Shown here piece after piece: positions 17,033-26,781 of a DNA stretch of 64,000 bases. How positions within the stretch are numbered: the first letter of the stretch is position 1; each line of letters opens with the position of its first letter. Below the pieces are notes generated by a model, which saw only the letters and a list, made by a program, of their open reading frames with translations, ran no database searches and was not told the origin of the DNA. Where the stretch lies: positions 62,001 to 126,000 of the forward strand of contig DKDJ01000002.1 in the NCBI GenBank assembly GCA_002451795.1, read 5' to 3'. Position numbers and translations under genes: made by a program. This DNA is from Bacteroidales bacterium UBA6851. Lineage in GTDB: Bacteria > Bacteroidota > Bacteroidia > Bacteroidales > UBA932.

Positions 17033-17741
17033 ATTCTATTCCCAAAAATTCCTTAACGCAACGCTGGTATGCAGCCACTGGATCCGGTGCGGCGGTAACA
17101 GGTCTTCCCACGACTATATAGTCTGAGCCGATCTCCCGTGCACGCTCTGGTGTGGTGATACGTACCTGATCATCTTTGGCTGCATCAGCAAACCTTATTC
17201 CAGGAGTGACGGTGATGAATTCTTGTCCGCAGTGCTCTTTTACCATCCCGGCTTCAAGGGGGGAGCATACCACCCCGTCCAGTCCGGCTTCCTTGGCATT
17301 GGAGGCATACTTGACTATGGTCTCATTGATCCCTCTGCTGATGAGCAACTCGTTCTGCATCCTCTCTTCACTTGTGGATGTGAGCTGTGTGACTGCTATA
17401 AGAAGCGGTCTGGTCCCGTCCTCTGCTGTAAGCCCTTCGATGGCTGCTCTCATCATCTCTATCGTGCCGGCCGCATGTACGTTGCACATGTCCACTCCAA
17501 GTCCTGCGAGAACTCTCATCGCCTTCTTGACCGTATTAGGGATGTCGTGTAGTTTGAGGTCCAGGAATACCTTGTGCCCCGCGGCCTTGATGTCGCGGAC
17601 TATCTGCGGGCCTTCGCTATAGAAAAGTTCCATACCTATCTTCAGGAAAGGCTTTCTGTCGCAGTCCTTAAAGAGAGCGAGGAAGTCCATGACCTGCTGC
17701 CTGCTGCTGAAGTCGCAGGCTATAATCACATCTTTTGCCAT
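17013..17741 (-). CDS. pyrF: Orotidine 5'-phosphate decarboxylase
   Basis: Removes the carboxyl group of OMP to give UMP, the last step of the pathway. The protein has 242 residues with the group I signature [13 protein letters not shown], which holds the catalytic Asp-Lys-Asp set together with the earlier K in [19 protein letters not shown] near the C-terminus is the phosphate-binding loop. Residues VTPGIRF are also conserved. It lies two bases after the pyrD stop. Confidence 0.95.
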   Translation of the reverse strand: MAKDVIIACDFSSRQQVMDFLALFKDCDRKPFLKIGMELFYSEGPQIVRDIKAAGHKVFLDLKLHDIPNTVKKAMRVLAGLGVDMCNVHAAGTIEMMRAAIEGLTAEDGTRPLLIAVTQLTSTSEERMQNELLISRGINETIVKYASNAKEAGLDGVVCSPLEAGMVKEHCGQEFITVTPGIRFADAAKDDQVRITTPERAREIGSDYIVVGRPVTAAPDPVAAYQRCVKEFLGIEYGTNNS

Positions 17742-17743
17742 AT

Positions 17744-18658
17744 TTATACTATACCTGTTATTTCTGATAGACTTTCTATTCCAAGACTCTCCATGAGTGC
17801 CGGAAGCGCCTCTACTATCTCTTTGCAGACAAATGGATTACGGATATTTTCCGCGCCTATCTGCACTGCACTTGCTCCTGCCATCATCATCTCCACCACA
17901 TCTTCTGCTGAGGCTACTCCGCCGCACCCCATAATGGGGATACTGCAAGCCTTGCTCACTTGATTGACCATTCTCACTGCGATAGGGAAGATCGCCCTTC
18001 CAGAGAATCCTCCTGCGCCGGCAGCAACTATCGGACGGCGTCGCCTTATGTCTATTCGCATTCCCAGAAAGGTGTTTACAAGCGTAAGTCCGTCTGCTCC
18101 AGCATCTTCACATGCTCTGGCTATGCTCACTATGTCAGTGACATTGGGACTTAATTTAATGAATACCGGCTTCTTGCAGACTTTTCTTGCCACTGAAGTT
18201 ACCTGCGAAGCGGCCTCTGGGCTCGTTCCGAAAGCCATTCCACCATTGTGTACGTTGGGGCAGGATATGTTGACTTCTATCACGTCTATTCCGGTGCAGG
18301 CGTCAGCTTTGGCACAGCACTCCCCATATTCATCGAGGCTGAATCCGCTGATATTGGCGATTACGGTGCCGGAATATACCTTTCTCAGTGCCGGGACTTT
18401 TTCCTTTACGAGAGCGTCTATTCCTGGGTTCTGCAATCCTACTGAATTGATCATTCCACCAGTGCATTCTGCTATTCGCGGAGTAGGATTTCCGAAACGC
18501 TCTTTCCCTGTGGTGCCCTTGAGACTGATGCCACCAAGTACATTGAGGTCAAAACTGTCCGCGAGTTCCGTGCCGAATCCGAATGTGCCACTTGCTGGGA
18601 TAATCGGATTGGAAAGCCTGATGCCTCCGAGCATAACCTGTAGATTCCTATTTACCAT
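17744..18658 (-). CDS. pyrD: Dihydroorotate dehydrogenase, class 1B catalytic subunit
   Basis: Oxidises dihydroorotate to orotate using FMN and passes electrons to PyrK. The start is placed at 18658 ([15 protein letters not shown], 304 residues); a longer frame upstream only reads into pyrK and has no family similarity. The active-site Cys that marks class 1 is in [16 protein letters not shown]-phosphate contacts include [10 protein letters not shown] and AVQIGAENI near the C-terminus. The start overlaps pyrK by seven bases, as expected for subunits of one PyrDK heterotetramer. Class 1B enzymes use NAD+, fitting an anaerobe. Confidence 0.95.
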   Translation of the reverse strand: MVNRNLQVMLGGIRLSNPIIPASGTFGFGTELADSFDLNVLGGISLKGTTGKERFGNPTPRIAECTGGMINSVGLQNPGIDALVKEKVPALRKVYSGTVIANISGFSLDEYGECCAKADACTGIDVIEVNISCPNVHNGGMAFGTSPEAASQVTSVARKVCKKPVFIKLSPNVTDIVSIARACEDAGADGLTLVNTFLGMRIDIRRRRPIVAAGAGGFSGRAIFPIAVRMVNQVSKACSIPIMGCGGVASAEDVVEMMMAGASAVQIGAENIRNPFVCKEIVEALPALMESLGIESLSEITGIV

Positions 18659-19392
18659 ACTATCTCCTCCTTCTTGAAAACAGGTCCGTCCTGACAGATT
18701 CTTTTGGCTCCCACGGTGGTGTGGCAACTGCATCCATAGCAGAACCCGGCGCCGCACCCCATCCTTTCCTCGAGGCTTGCTTCTCCGGGGCAATCCAGCA
18801 TAAGGCACAGGTTGCTCATCATCGCCATAGGCCCGCAGCAATAGAAATATCCGAACTCTGGAGCCGTCTGTGTGATGGCATCAGTTACAAAGCCTTTTAC
18901 TCCAGCACTGCCGTCCATTGTGGCTAGTACCGGCTCAACTCCTATGGATCGGAAATCCTCCAGAAGCACCACCTCATCGGCCCTGTTGAACCCGAGAACC
19001 ACGTTCACCTGTCTGCCCATCCCGAGCAGTGTCTTGGCAAGAAAGAACATCGGTGCCGCCCCCAGACCTCCACCGACTAGCAGTGCCGGTACGGTGTTAG
19101 GGGTTAGGCTGAATCCATGCCCAAGCGGCAGGAGCAGTTCAATGGTTTCGCCTGCCTTCATGTGGGAGAGTGCCTCTGTGCCTCCTCCTACTGTCTTGTA
19201 AATAAGTGTGATACTTGTATCATTGGCGTTGCATACTGATATCGGACGCCTAAGATAGAATCCTGGAATGGCTATGTCTACGAATTGTCCTGGTAGCGGG
19301 ACCTGTCCGCAGCAGTCACCAATGAGCTCCAAACGATAGGACTTTGTAGCTATCTCCTTGTTGCTCACTATGGTAAAAACTGATTTTCTCAT
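18652..19392 (-). CDS. pyrK: Dihydroorotate dehydrogenase electron-transfer subunit
   Basis: FAD and 2Fe-2S protein that takes electrons from PyrD and delivers them to NAD+. The protein has 246 residues. FYLRRPISV is the FAD-binding motif, LVGGGLGAAPMFFLAK lies in the NAD domain, and the C-terminal cluster ligands are in ERMGCGAGFCYGCSCHT plus RICQDGPVF. All four expected Cys are present. It begins four bases after the pyrC stop and overlaps pyrD. Confidence 0.95.
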   Translation of the reverse strand: MRKSVFTIVSNKEIATKSYRLELIGDCCGQVPLPGQFVDIAIPGFYLRRPISVCNANDTSITLIYKTVGGGTEALSHMKAGETIELLLPLGHGFSLTPNTVPALLVGGGLGAAPMFFLAKTLLGMGRQVNVVLGFNRADEVVLLEDFRSIGVEPVLATMDGSAGVKGFVTDAITQTAPEFGYFYCCGPMAMMSNLCLMLDCPGEASLEERMGCGAGFCYGCSCHTTVGAKRICQDGPVFKKEEIVW

Positions 19393-19396
19393 GATA

Positions 19397-20644
19397 TCAA
19401 TTATTGTCTTTCCAGACGAGTTTTCCGTCCTTGAAGGTCATCGTGACTTTTCCGTAAACCTTGTCTCCATCGAAAGGAGTCGAATGTCCTTTTGATAGGA
19501 AATTTCTACTATCTATGGTGAATTCCTTCCTGGTGTCAATGACAGTGATGTCAGCTGCGCATCCCTCTTCAAATACATTCTTTAGCCTGAAAGCACTGCG
19601 CGGTGAGGTGGTGAGGGCGTTGATAATCTTGGCTACAGGTACTTTCTCGCCTATGCACAGACGTGTGTAAAGTTCGGGAAATGCTGTTTCCAGGCCAGTT
19701 ATACCCATGGCGCTGTGCTCCAGCCCTTTGGACTTCTCTTCTTCGGAGTGAGGGGCGTGGTCTGTGGCTATGGCATCGATAGTGCCGTCGCAAAGACCGC
19801 GGACAAGGGCTTCTCTGTCTGCTTTTGATCTGAGCGGAGGGTTCATCTTGAATCTCCCGTCTTCTCTCATGTCATCTTCGCAGAGAGTGAGGTAGTGGGG
19901 AGCCGTCTCGCAGGTGACCATGACACCTCTGTCCTTGGCACGTGCGATGAGTTCCACACTTTCAGCAGTGGATATGTGACAAATGTGATAGTGGCATCCG
20001 GTGAGCTCTGCAAGTTCGAGGTCTCTTTTTATCTGCCCCCATTCGCTCTCGGAACAGATGCCCTTGTGCGAGTGTGTCCGGCACCATGCGCCATCGTGGA
20101 TATATCCGCCATGCAGAAGTGAATTGTCCTCACAATGTGCTGCTATGATGCAGTCGTTCTCTGCAGCTTTTTCCATGGCGCGGAGCATGATTTCACGGCT
20201 TTGGACTCCGCTTCCGTCATCGGAGAATGCAACGCATCTTCCCTTAAGGGCCTTGAAGTCCACAAGCTCCGTTCCCTTGCGCCCAATGGTAATGGATGCG
20301 TACGGGAGCACCTGAATCACCGCATCCCTGTCAATTATGTCCTGCTCGATACGCAGATGCTCCTGTGTGTCAGGAACAGGATCAAGATTGGGCATCGTGC
20401 ACACCGTGGTATAGCCTCCTCGGGCTGCTGCCATGCTGCCGCTTCTGATTGTTTCTTTGTAAGAGTATCCTGGCTCTCTGAAATGGACGTGAAGATCTGC
20501 AAATCCCCCACATACAAGATATCCTGTCGTGTCAATGACGGTGACTTCCGGACTGGCTTCGATTCCGAAACCTTTCCGGCGAATGATGCCGTCCCTAATG
20601 AGAATGTCGGGACCGCTTCCTTTTAATAACAGGTCCTGAGCCAT
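19397..20644 (-). CDS. pyrC: Dihydroorotase
   Basis: Cyclises carbamoyl aspartate to dihydroorotate, the third step of UMP synthesis. The start is placed at 20644 (MAQDLLLKGSGPDILIRDG, 415 residues), because bases further upstream are promoter sequence. Zinc ligands are visible in DLHVHFREPG (HxH), IAAHCEDN, HICHIS and ATDHAPH (Asp). The bridging position that is a carboxylated Lys in many dihydroorotases falls near residue 145, where the sequence reads ALKGRCVAFSDDG. It is the first gene of the minus-strand operon, and the -7 element ends only 11 bases before the ATG, so the leader is very short. Confidence 0.93.
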   Translation of the reverse strand: MAQDLLLKGSGPDILIRDGIIRRKGFGIEASPEVTVIDTTGYLVCGGFADLHVHFREPGYSYKETIRSGSMAAARGGYTTVCTMPNLDPVPDTQEHLRIEQDIIDRDAVIQVLPYASITIGRKGTELVDFKALKGRCVAFSDDGSGVQSREIMLRAMEKAAENDCIIAAHCEDNSLLHGGYIHDGAWCRTHSHKGICSESEWGQIKRDLELAELTGCHYHICHISTAESVELIARAKDRGVMVTCETAPHYLTLCEDDMREDGRFKMNPPLRSKADREALVRGLCDGTIDAIATDHAPHSEEEKSKGLEHSAMGITGLETAFPELYTRLCIGEKVPVAKIINALTTSPRSAFRLKNVFEEGCAADITVIDTRKEFTIDSRNFLSKGHSTPFDGDKVYGKVTMTFKDGKLVWKDNN

Positions 20645-20655
20645 ATAAATTCTTG

Positions 20656-20690
20656 CAAAGATAAGCAATTTTGAGCGCAAAATGCCAAAA
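20656..20690 (-). promoter_or_regulatory. pyrC operon promoter
   Basis: On the minus strand TTTTG (20690-20686), 22 bases, then TATCTTTG (20663-20656). The predicted transcript starts within a few bases of the pyrC ATG at 20644, which leaves no room for an attenuator or riboswitch, so control is probably at initiation. Confidence 0.7.
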
Positions 20691-20733
20691 TAATTATCAA
20701 CAAAAAATATTTTCAAAATGTCAATAACTTCAC

Positions 20734-20764
20734 TTGCAAGCCGTGCAGTATTATTGTAAATTTG
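20734..20764 (+). promoter_or_regulatory. purE operon promoter
   Basis: TTG (20734-20736), exactly 20 bases, then TAAATTTG (20757-20764). The TTG is embedded in the palindrome CTTGCAAG (20733-20740). The hexamer TTGCAA recurs at 20762-20767 and, by the pyrC promoter, at 20653-20658. An AT palindrome AAAATATTTT sits midway at 20704-20713. Confidence 0.75.
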
Positions 20765-20801
20765 CAATTCTGTTGGTTGAGGATTAGTTTCTCTCTATAT
20801 A

Positions 20802-21269
20802 ATGAAAGTTAGTGTAATAATGGGTTCGAAAAGCGACTGGGATGTGATGTCAGCCGCTTGCCAGACTCTCGAAGATTTCGGAGTCGACTACGAAAAGAAG
20901 GTCATCAGTGCTCACCGTACTCCTCAGTTTTTCTGTGAATATATGGCTTCGGCCAGAGATAGGGGAGTAAGCATAGTGATAGCTGGGGCTGGCGGCGCGG
21001 CGCATCTTCCTGGTATGGCTGCCGCCATGACTTCCCTCCCTGTGATAGGAGTTCCCATAAGGAGCAAGGCTCTCAACGGGCTTGACTCTCTCCTTTCCAT
21101 AGTGCAGATGCCTTCAGGGGTTCCGGTAGCCACCATGGCTATAGATGGAGCGAAGAATGCAGCTTTGTATGCTATTTCGATTCTTGCACTTCAAGACTCA
21201 GCCCTTTCTGCTAAACTTGAGGAATACCGTAGAGCACAGGCGGAGAAAGTCCTTCAGACGGAACTTTAG
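20802..21269 (+). CDS. purE: N5-carboxyaminoimidazole ribonucleotide mutase
   Basis: Converts N5-CAIR to CAIR in IMP synthesis. The protein has 155 residues, typical for Pur[10 protein letters not shown] and the active-site SAHRTP are both present, as is [11 protein letters not shown]. These fit class I (mutase), which normally works with PurK; no purK is in the window, so either purK lies elsewhere or the class call needs testing. It is the first gene of the plus-strand purine operon, and purL follows after 18 bases. Confidence 0.93.
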   Translation: MKVSVIMGSKSDWDVMSAACQTLEDFGVDYEKKVISAHRTPQFFCEYMASARDRGVSIVIAGAGGAAHLPGMAAAMTSLPVIGVPIRSKALNGLDSLLSIVQMPSGVPVATMAIDGAKNAALYAISILALQDSALSAKLEEYRRAQAEKVLQTEL

Positions 21270-21287
21270 AAACGTTAAATACAATAT

Positions 21288-24200
21288 ATGAAAGCACATC
21301 GTATCTTTGTAGAGAAGAATTCGGGATTCCAGGTTGAGGCTGAGAGTCTCAAGAGAGAATTCAACGAAAACCTTTCTCTCTCGCTCCGAACCCTTAGGCT
21401 TCTGAATGTCTATGATCTTTTCGGGTTCTCGGACACGCTTCTTGAAAAATGTAAGTATTCCGTCTTCGGGGAGATCGTTACGGACCATGTGAGTGAAGAT
21501 TGCCCCCTTGAAGGGAAGAAATATTTGGCGGTGGAATACATCCCGGGCCAGTTTGACCAGAGGGCCTCTTCGGCAGTAGACTGCGTCCATTTGATAGACC
21601 CTTCTGCAGATGTCAGAATCAAGAGTTCACGGCTTCTTGTCTTCGATGACGATATGTCAGAGAAAGATATGGAAGCCGTGCGTCATTATTATGTCAACGC
21701 AGTGGAGTCCCGTCCGAAGGATCTATCCAGGCTTTCAGAAGTAGAAGCTGTGGATGTGAAGCCTCTTGCCGACATGGGAGGATTCATCAGCATGACTCCC
21801 GAGGACTATCCTGCTTTCTGCAAGAAGTGGGGGCTGGCCATGAATGCTGATGACCTTGGTGAGGTGGTGAAGTACTTCCGTGCGGAGAAAAGAGAGCCGA
21901 CGGAGACTGAGCTGAGGATCCTCGATACATACTGGAGTGATCACTGCCGTCACACTACTTTCACGACTGAGCTTCAGACCATCAAGGTGGATGATTCTTT
22001 TATGAAGGAAGAGTTCGAGTCCGAGCTTGGCGAGTTTTACTCTATTCGCAAAGAACTTGGACGTGAGAATAAGAGCCTGTGCCTAATGGAACTTGCTACT
22101 ATCGGAGCAAGGTATCTGCGTAAGAAAGGTCTTCTTGATGATATGGAGCAGAGTGAGGAAAATAACGCGTGCAGTATTTTCGTGGATGTGGACGTGGATG
22201 GGCAGAAAGAGAAGTGGCTGCTACAGTTTAAGAATGAGACTCATAATCATCCTACAGAGATTGAGCCGTTTGGTGGTGCGTCAACTTGCCTTGGAGGCGC
22301 TATCCGTGACCCTCTTTCTGGTCGCTCATACGTGTATCAAGCTATGCGTGTTACGGGAGCTGGTGATATTACCAAGCCTGTTTCTGAGACCCTTGCCGGC
22401 AAGCTTCCGCAGCGTGTTATTAGCCGCAAGGCAGCCGCAGGCTATTCAAGTTATGGTAATCAGATAGGTCTTGCCACTACTCATGTTAGAGAGATTTATC
22501 ATGACGGATATGTGGCTAAAAGACTTGAAGTCGGTGCGGTTGTCGGAGCAGTGAAGGCTTCTGATGTGCGTCGTGAGAGTCCTGCTCCCGGAGATGTTAT
22601 CTTGCTGCTCGGTGGCCGTACAGGACGTGACGGAATAGGTGGAGCTACCGGGTCATCCAAAGAGCACACTGAGTCATCCATTGAGACTTGCGGAAGTGAA
22701 GTGCAGAAAGGAAATGCACCTGAAGAGAGAAAGCTTCAGAGGCTCTTCCGCCGTCCGGAGGTTACAAAACTCATAAAGAAGTCCAATGATTTTGGTGCTG
22801 GCGGTGTTAGCGTCGCCATTGGAGAGCTTGCCCCTGGACTTGATATATATCTTGATAGGGTTCCGACCAAATACAGCGGCCTTAATTCCACCGAACTTGC
22901 TATCAGTGAGTCTCAAGAGAGAATGGCTGTGGTAGTCGAAGCTTCATGTAAGAAGCAGTTCGAGGAGTTCTGCCTGTCGGAGAATGTGGAGGTGACGCAT
23001 GTGGCTGATGTTACGGATAGAGGCCGTATGAGGATGTTCAATAATGGTGTTACCGTTGCTGACCTCAGCCGCGAATTTATTGACAGCGCCGGAGCTAGAC
23101 ATTATGCTGATGCAGAGATAGCCGCCGTGGAGGATAGAGATCCGTTTGCTTTCGAGGTGAAGGGTGACGGCTTGAAAGAAAAGATGCTCTCCGTGATGGA
23201 GCTTCCTAATGTGGCTTCCCAGAAGGGCCTTGTGGAGATGTTTGACTCCACTATCGGTCGTTCTACTGTGCTTATGCCTTATGGTGGTGCGCTCCAGTCC
23301 ACTGAAACTCAGGTGTCCGTGCAGAAACTTCCTGTGGGAGGATATACTGATACAGCCAGTGTAATGGCGTTTGGCTACAATCCTTTCATTTCCACATGGA
23401 GTCCATATCATGGAGCTGCATATTCTGTAGTGGAGGCTTGTAGTAAGGTGGTTGCCTCTGGAGCTGACTATTCAAGAATGAGGTTCTCTTATCAGGAGTA
23501 TTTCGAGAGGATGACTTCCGATGCGCATAGCTGGGGCAAGCCTCTTAGTGCACTTCTGGGTGCTCTGAAAATGCAGGTTGCGCTCGGACTTCCGTCTATT
23601 GGAGGAAAAGACTCCATGAGCGGTACGTTTGAGCATATCAATGTGCCACCGACCCTCATCGCTTTCGGTATTACCACCGTGGATGCTTCCAAGGTCATTT
23701 CTCCTGAGCTGAAATGGGAGGGCAACAAACTCTATCTTATTCGCCATACGCCTCTTTCCAACCGTATGCCAGATACGGAAGCGCTTAAGTCCAATTGGAA
23801 TTATATTCATTCCCAGATAGAGGCCGGCAATATAGTATCAGCCTGGTCAGTAGGGTTCGGCGGAGTAGCAGAGGCACTTGCCAAGATGTCTTTCGGTAAT
23901 CTTTTCGGTGTGGATGTCAAGGTGTCTGAGCGGGATCTGTTCTCATACGGATATGGTTCCATTGTTGTGGAGTCTGAGAAAGAACTTGATTTCCCTACTG
24001 CCGAGTACCTTGGTACAGTGACTGATGGGGAAGACGGATTCCTCCATATCAATGGGACTAGCATAAGTTCTGACGCTCTTATGAAGGCCAATGGTGAGAG
24101 GTACTCCAAGATATATCCTGCCACCATGAAAGCCTCACACAAGAAGATGCTTTCTATTAAGTCCGGCGCTCCTGCTAGGAAATTAAAATATAAGGGCGAA

Positions 24201-25010
24201 CCGGTGGAGCATCCTATAGTGTTTATACCAGTGTTCCCTGGAACCAACTGTGATTATGATACCGCCAAGGCGTTCCGTAAGGCTGGCGCCGAGGTTAGGT
24301 TAGGTGTGTTCTGCAACCTTACTGCTGATGACGTGCACCGTTCTATAAAGGAGATGTGCAGAAATATTGAAGAGTGTCATATTCTTGCCCTTGCCGGAGG
24401 ATTTTCGGCTGGCGATGAACCGGACGGAAGTGGAAAGTTTATTGCCAATGTGCTGAATAATAGTGAGGTATCCGCTTGCATAGAGCGCCTTATCGCACGA
24501 GGCGGTCTTATCCTTGGTATCTGCAACGGATTCCAGGCACTTGTGAAGAGCGGATTGCTCCCATACGGAAAGACAGGAATGCTTACAAAGGACTCTCCGA
24601 CACTGTTCCGCAACGACATCAATCGTCATATTTCCCAGATGGTGACAACCAGAGTGTCTTCTACCCGTTCTCCTTGGCTTGCCGGTATGAACGAAGGAGA
24701 CCTCCATACCATAGCTGTCAGCCATGGAGAAGGAAAATTTGTCGTCAATGAGGACCTTGCCCGAGAACTCTTTGAGAATGGTCAGGTAGCATTCCAATAT
24801 GTCAATCCGTTTACTGAGGATGTCACGATGGAGTCGCCATACAATCCTAACGGTTCGTTCTATGCTATCGAAGGCATTATAAGCCCTGACGGACAGATAC
24901 TTGGAAAGATGGGACACAGCGAGCGCTACGAGAAAAACGTATTTAAGAACATAGACGAGGACATGGACCAGCCTTTGTTTGAGAATGCAGTCAATTATTT
25001 CCGCAGATAG
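21288..25010 (+). CDS. purL: Phosphoribosylformylglycinamidine synthase, large single-chain form
   Basis: Converts FGAR to FGAM with ATP and glutamine. At 1240 residues it is the long PurL type, with the synthetase and glutaminase in one chain, so PurQ and PurS are not needed. The N-terminal region is followed by the synthetase core with HNHPTEIEPFGGASTCLGG and a second half-site around GGKDSMSG. The C-terminal class I amidotransferase carries the nucleophile in LGICNGFQAL and the catalytic His in VSHGEGKF. It ends TAG directly against the purC ATG. Confidence 0.95.
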   Translation: MKAHRIFVEKNSGFQVEAESLKREFNENLSLSLRTLRLLNVYDLFGFSDTLLEKCKYSVFGEIVTDHVSEDCPLEGKKYLAVEYIPGQFDQRASSAVDCVHLIDPSADVRIKSSRLLVFDDDMSEKDMEAVRHYYVNAVESRPKDLSRLSEVEAVDVKPLADMGGFISMTPEDYPAFCKKWGLAMNADDLGEVVKYFRAEKREPTETELRILDTYWSDHCRHTTFTTELQTIKVDDSFMKEEFESELGEFYSIRKELGRENKSLCLMELATIGARYLRKKGLLDDMEQSEENNACSIFVDVDVDGQKEKWLLQFKNETHNHPTEIEPFGGASTCLGGAIRDPLSGRSYVYQAMRVTGAGDITKPVSETLAGKLPQRVISRKAAAGYSSYGNQIGLATTHVREIYHDGYVAKRLEVGAVVGAVKASDVRRESPAPGDVILLLGGRTGRDGIGGATGSSKEHTESSIETCGSEVQKGNAPEERKLQRLFRRPEVTKLIKKSNDFGAGGVSVAIGELAPGLDIYLDRVPTKYSGLNSTELAISESQERMAVVVEASCKKQFEEFCLSENVEVTHVADVTDRGRMRMFNNGVTVADLSREFIDSAGARHYADAEIAAVEDRDPFAFEVKGDGLKEKMLSVMELPNVASQKGLVEMFDSTIGRSTVLMPYGGALQSTETQVSVQKLPVGGYTDTASVMAFGYNPFISTWSPYHGAAYSVVEACSKVVASGADYSRMRFSYQEYFERMTSDAHSWGKPLSALLGALKMQVALGLPSIGGKDSMSGTFEHINVPPTLIAFGITTVDASKVISPELKWEGNKLYLIRHTPLSNRMPDTEALKSNWNYIHSQIEAGNIVSAWSVGFGGVAEALAKMSFGNLFGVDVKVSERDLFSYGYGSIVVESEKELDFPTAEYLGTVTDGEDGFLHINGTSISSDALMKANGERYSKIYPATMKASHKKMLSIKSGAPARKLKYKGEPVEHPIVFIPVFPGTNCDYDTAKAFRKAGAEVRLGVFCNLTADDVHRSIKEMCRNIEECHILALAGGFSAGDEPDGSGKFIANVLNNSEVSACIERLIARGGLILGICNGFQALVKSGLLPYGKTGMLTKDSPTLFRNDINRHISQMVTTRVSSTRSPWLAGMNEGDLHTIAVSHGEGKFVVNEDLARELFENGQVAFQYVNPFTEDVTMESPYNPNGSFYAIEGIISPDGQILGKMGHSERYEKNVFKNIDEDMDQPLFENAVNYFRR

Positions 25011-25742
25011 ATGGAGACGACAAAGAAAGAATTGATATTTGACGGCAACGAAAAGCGCGTCTATGCGACTTCCGACCCTGGAACTGTGGTGTTCCATTTC
25101 AAGGATGTGGCTACGGCTTTCAATAATGTCAAGACGGCAGTGTTCCCGCGCAAGGGCATTGTGAACAATAAAATCTCTGCTCTGATATTCGATTATCTCG
25201 GAAAGAATGGGATTTATACTCATTATATCTCTACTATCAATGATAGGGAACAACTCTGCCGCAAAAGTGAGAACATTCCGCTTGAGGTAGTGGTCCGCAA
25301 CTATATAGCGGGTTCCCTTTCCGACAGGCTCGGGATTGAAGAAGGCACAAAGCCTTCCACGGTCATATACGATCTGAACTACAATAATTCGGATCTTGGT
25401 GATCCTCTCATCAATGATACACAGGCAGTGGCGCTTGGCATCGTCAGCTTTGAAGACCTCAAGTATATCTACGCGGTGGCCGCAAAGGTCAATGACCTTC
25501 TGCTTTCCCTTTTCACTCCGCTCGGTATCAAGCTTGTGGATTTCAAGCTCGAGTTCGGACGTGATACGAACGGAAAGATTATGCTTGTGGATGAGATTAG
25601 CCCGGATACCAGCAGGTTCTGGGACGCCGCCACGGACAAGCGTCTTGACAAGGACCGTTTCCGTCATGACATGGGTTATATAGTAGCATCATACGAAGAA
25701 GTTCTCAACAGGCTTCTTTCTGTACAAGAATCACAACAATAA
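25011..25742 (+). CDS. purC: SAICAR synthase
   Basis: Condenses CAIR with aspartate and ATP to give SAICAR. The protein has 243 residues, matching the bacterial norm. KRVYATSDPGTVVFHFKD is the N-terminal nucleotide region, VVVRNYIAGSL the conserved central motif, and LVDEISPDTSRFWD the C-terminal signature. The ATG immediately follows the purL stop, so translation is likely coupled. Confidence 0.95.
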   Translation: METTKKELIFDGNEKRVYATSDPGTVVFHFKDVATAFNNVKTAVFPRKGIVNNKISALIFDYLGKNGIYTHYISTINDREQLCRKSENIPLEVVVRNYIAGSLSDRLGIEEGTKPSTVIYDLNYNNSDLGDPLINDTQAVALGIVSFEDLKYIYAVAAKVNDLLLSLFTPLGIKLVDFKLEFGRDTNGKIMLVDEISPDTSRFWDAATDKRLDKDRFRHDMGYIVASYEEVLNRLLSVQESQQ

Positions 25743-25749
25743 CATCAAT

Positions 25750-26781
25750 ATGGCAAAATCTTACGAAAACGCAGGTGTCAACCTGGAAGCAGGATATGAG
25801 GTCGTACGCCGCATCAAGCAGCACGTCGCATCCACATCAAGAATAGGCACGATGGGCAATATAGGAGCCTTCGGCGGAATGTTCGATCTTTCTGTGCTTG
25901 GAATCAAGGAACCAGTGCTTGTCAGTGGTACTGATGGCGTAGGTACAAAACTGAAGATCGCTTTTGCAATGGACAAGCATGACACGGTGGGAATTGATGC
26001 CGTGGCTATGTGTGTCAATGATGTGCTTGCGCAGGGAGCCGAGCCGCTCGTATTCCTTGACTATGTGGCTGTGGGGCACAATGTCCCAGAGAAGATTGAG
26101 GCTATCGTCGCAGGTGTGGCTGAAGGCTGTCGTCAGGCAGGATGTGCTCTTGTTGGTGGCGAGACTGCTGAGATGCCTGGGATGTATGAAGGGGGAGAGT
26201 ATGATATCGCTGGATATACCACTGGGGTGGTAGAGAAATCCAAACTTATAGACGGTAGCAAAGTGAAGGCTGGAGACGTGCTTGTGGGCATTGCCTCTAC
26301 CGGTGTTCACTCTAACGGATTCAGTCTGGTACGCAAGATTGTCGCTGACAGCGGTCATGATTATATGGATGAGATTCCGGAGTTTGGCTCCAGACGTCTG
26401 GGAGATGTACTGCTCACTCCTACAAGGATTTATGTGAAGCAGGTGCTCGATGTGATAAGGAATTGTGACGTGCATGGTGTGGCTCATATCACAGGCGGAG
26501 GATTTGATGAGAATATCCCGCGTGTGCTCCATGATGGACAGGGACTTGAGATACATGAGGGTACTTGGGAGATATTGCCGGTATTTAAGATGCTTGAGAA
26601 ATGGGGTGGAGTTCCTCACCGTGAGATGTTCAATATCTTCAACATGGGTATAGGCATGGTAGTGGTATTGGATGAGTCTGAGGCTGCCAAGGCTATTGAT
26701 ATACTTGCCTCACATGGAGAAAAGGCTTCCGTCATCGGTAAGGTTACAGATGTGCCTGGTGTCAATATTGTCCTGAAATGA
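25750..26781 (+). CDS. purM: AIR synthetase
   Basis: Closes the imidazole ring by turning FGAM into AIR with ATP. The protein has 343 residues. SGTDGVGTKLKIAF is the glycine-rich region, DAVAMCVNDVLAQGAEPLVF the central family motif, GGETAEMPGMY the PurM signature, and ITGGGFDENIPR the C-terminal loop. It starts seven bases after purC and overlaps purN by four bases (ATGA). Confidence 0.95.
   Translation: MAKSYENAGVNLEAGYEVVRRIKQHVASTSRIGTMGNIGAFGGMFDLSVLGIKEPVLVSGTDGVGTKLKIAFAMDKHDTVGIDAVAMCVNDVLAQGAEPLVFLDYVAVGHNVPEKIEAIVAGVAEGCRQAGCALVGGETAEMPGMYEGGEYDIAGYTTGVVEKSKLIDGSKVKAGDVLVGIASTGVHSNGFSLVRKIVADSGHDYMDEIPEFGSRRLGDVLLTPTRIYVKQVLDVIRNCDVHGVAHITGGGFDENIPRVLHDGQGLEIHEGTWEILPVFKMLEKWGGVPHREMFNIFNMGIGMVVVLDESEAAKAIDILASHGEKASVIGKVTDVPGVNIVLK

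Noticed and set aside
18659..18841. Longer pyrD start at 18841
   Set aside because: The extra 61 residues are antisense-like and off-frame reading of pyrK with no family similarity; [10 protein letters not shown] is the normal N-terminus.
20645..20767. Longer pyrC start at 20767
   Set aside because: The added region is AT-rich promoter sequence containing the TATCTTTG element.
20765..20801. Purine riboswitch before purE
   Set aside because: The predicted leader is only about 30 bases, too short for the aptamer.
24300..25667. 455-residue minus-strand frame across purL and purC
   Set aside because: It is the antisense of two well-conserved genes and shows no known domain.
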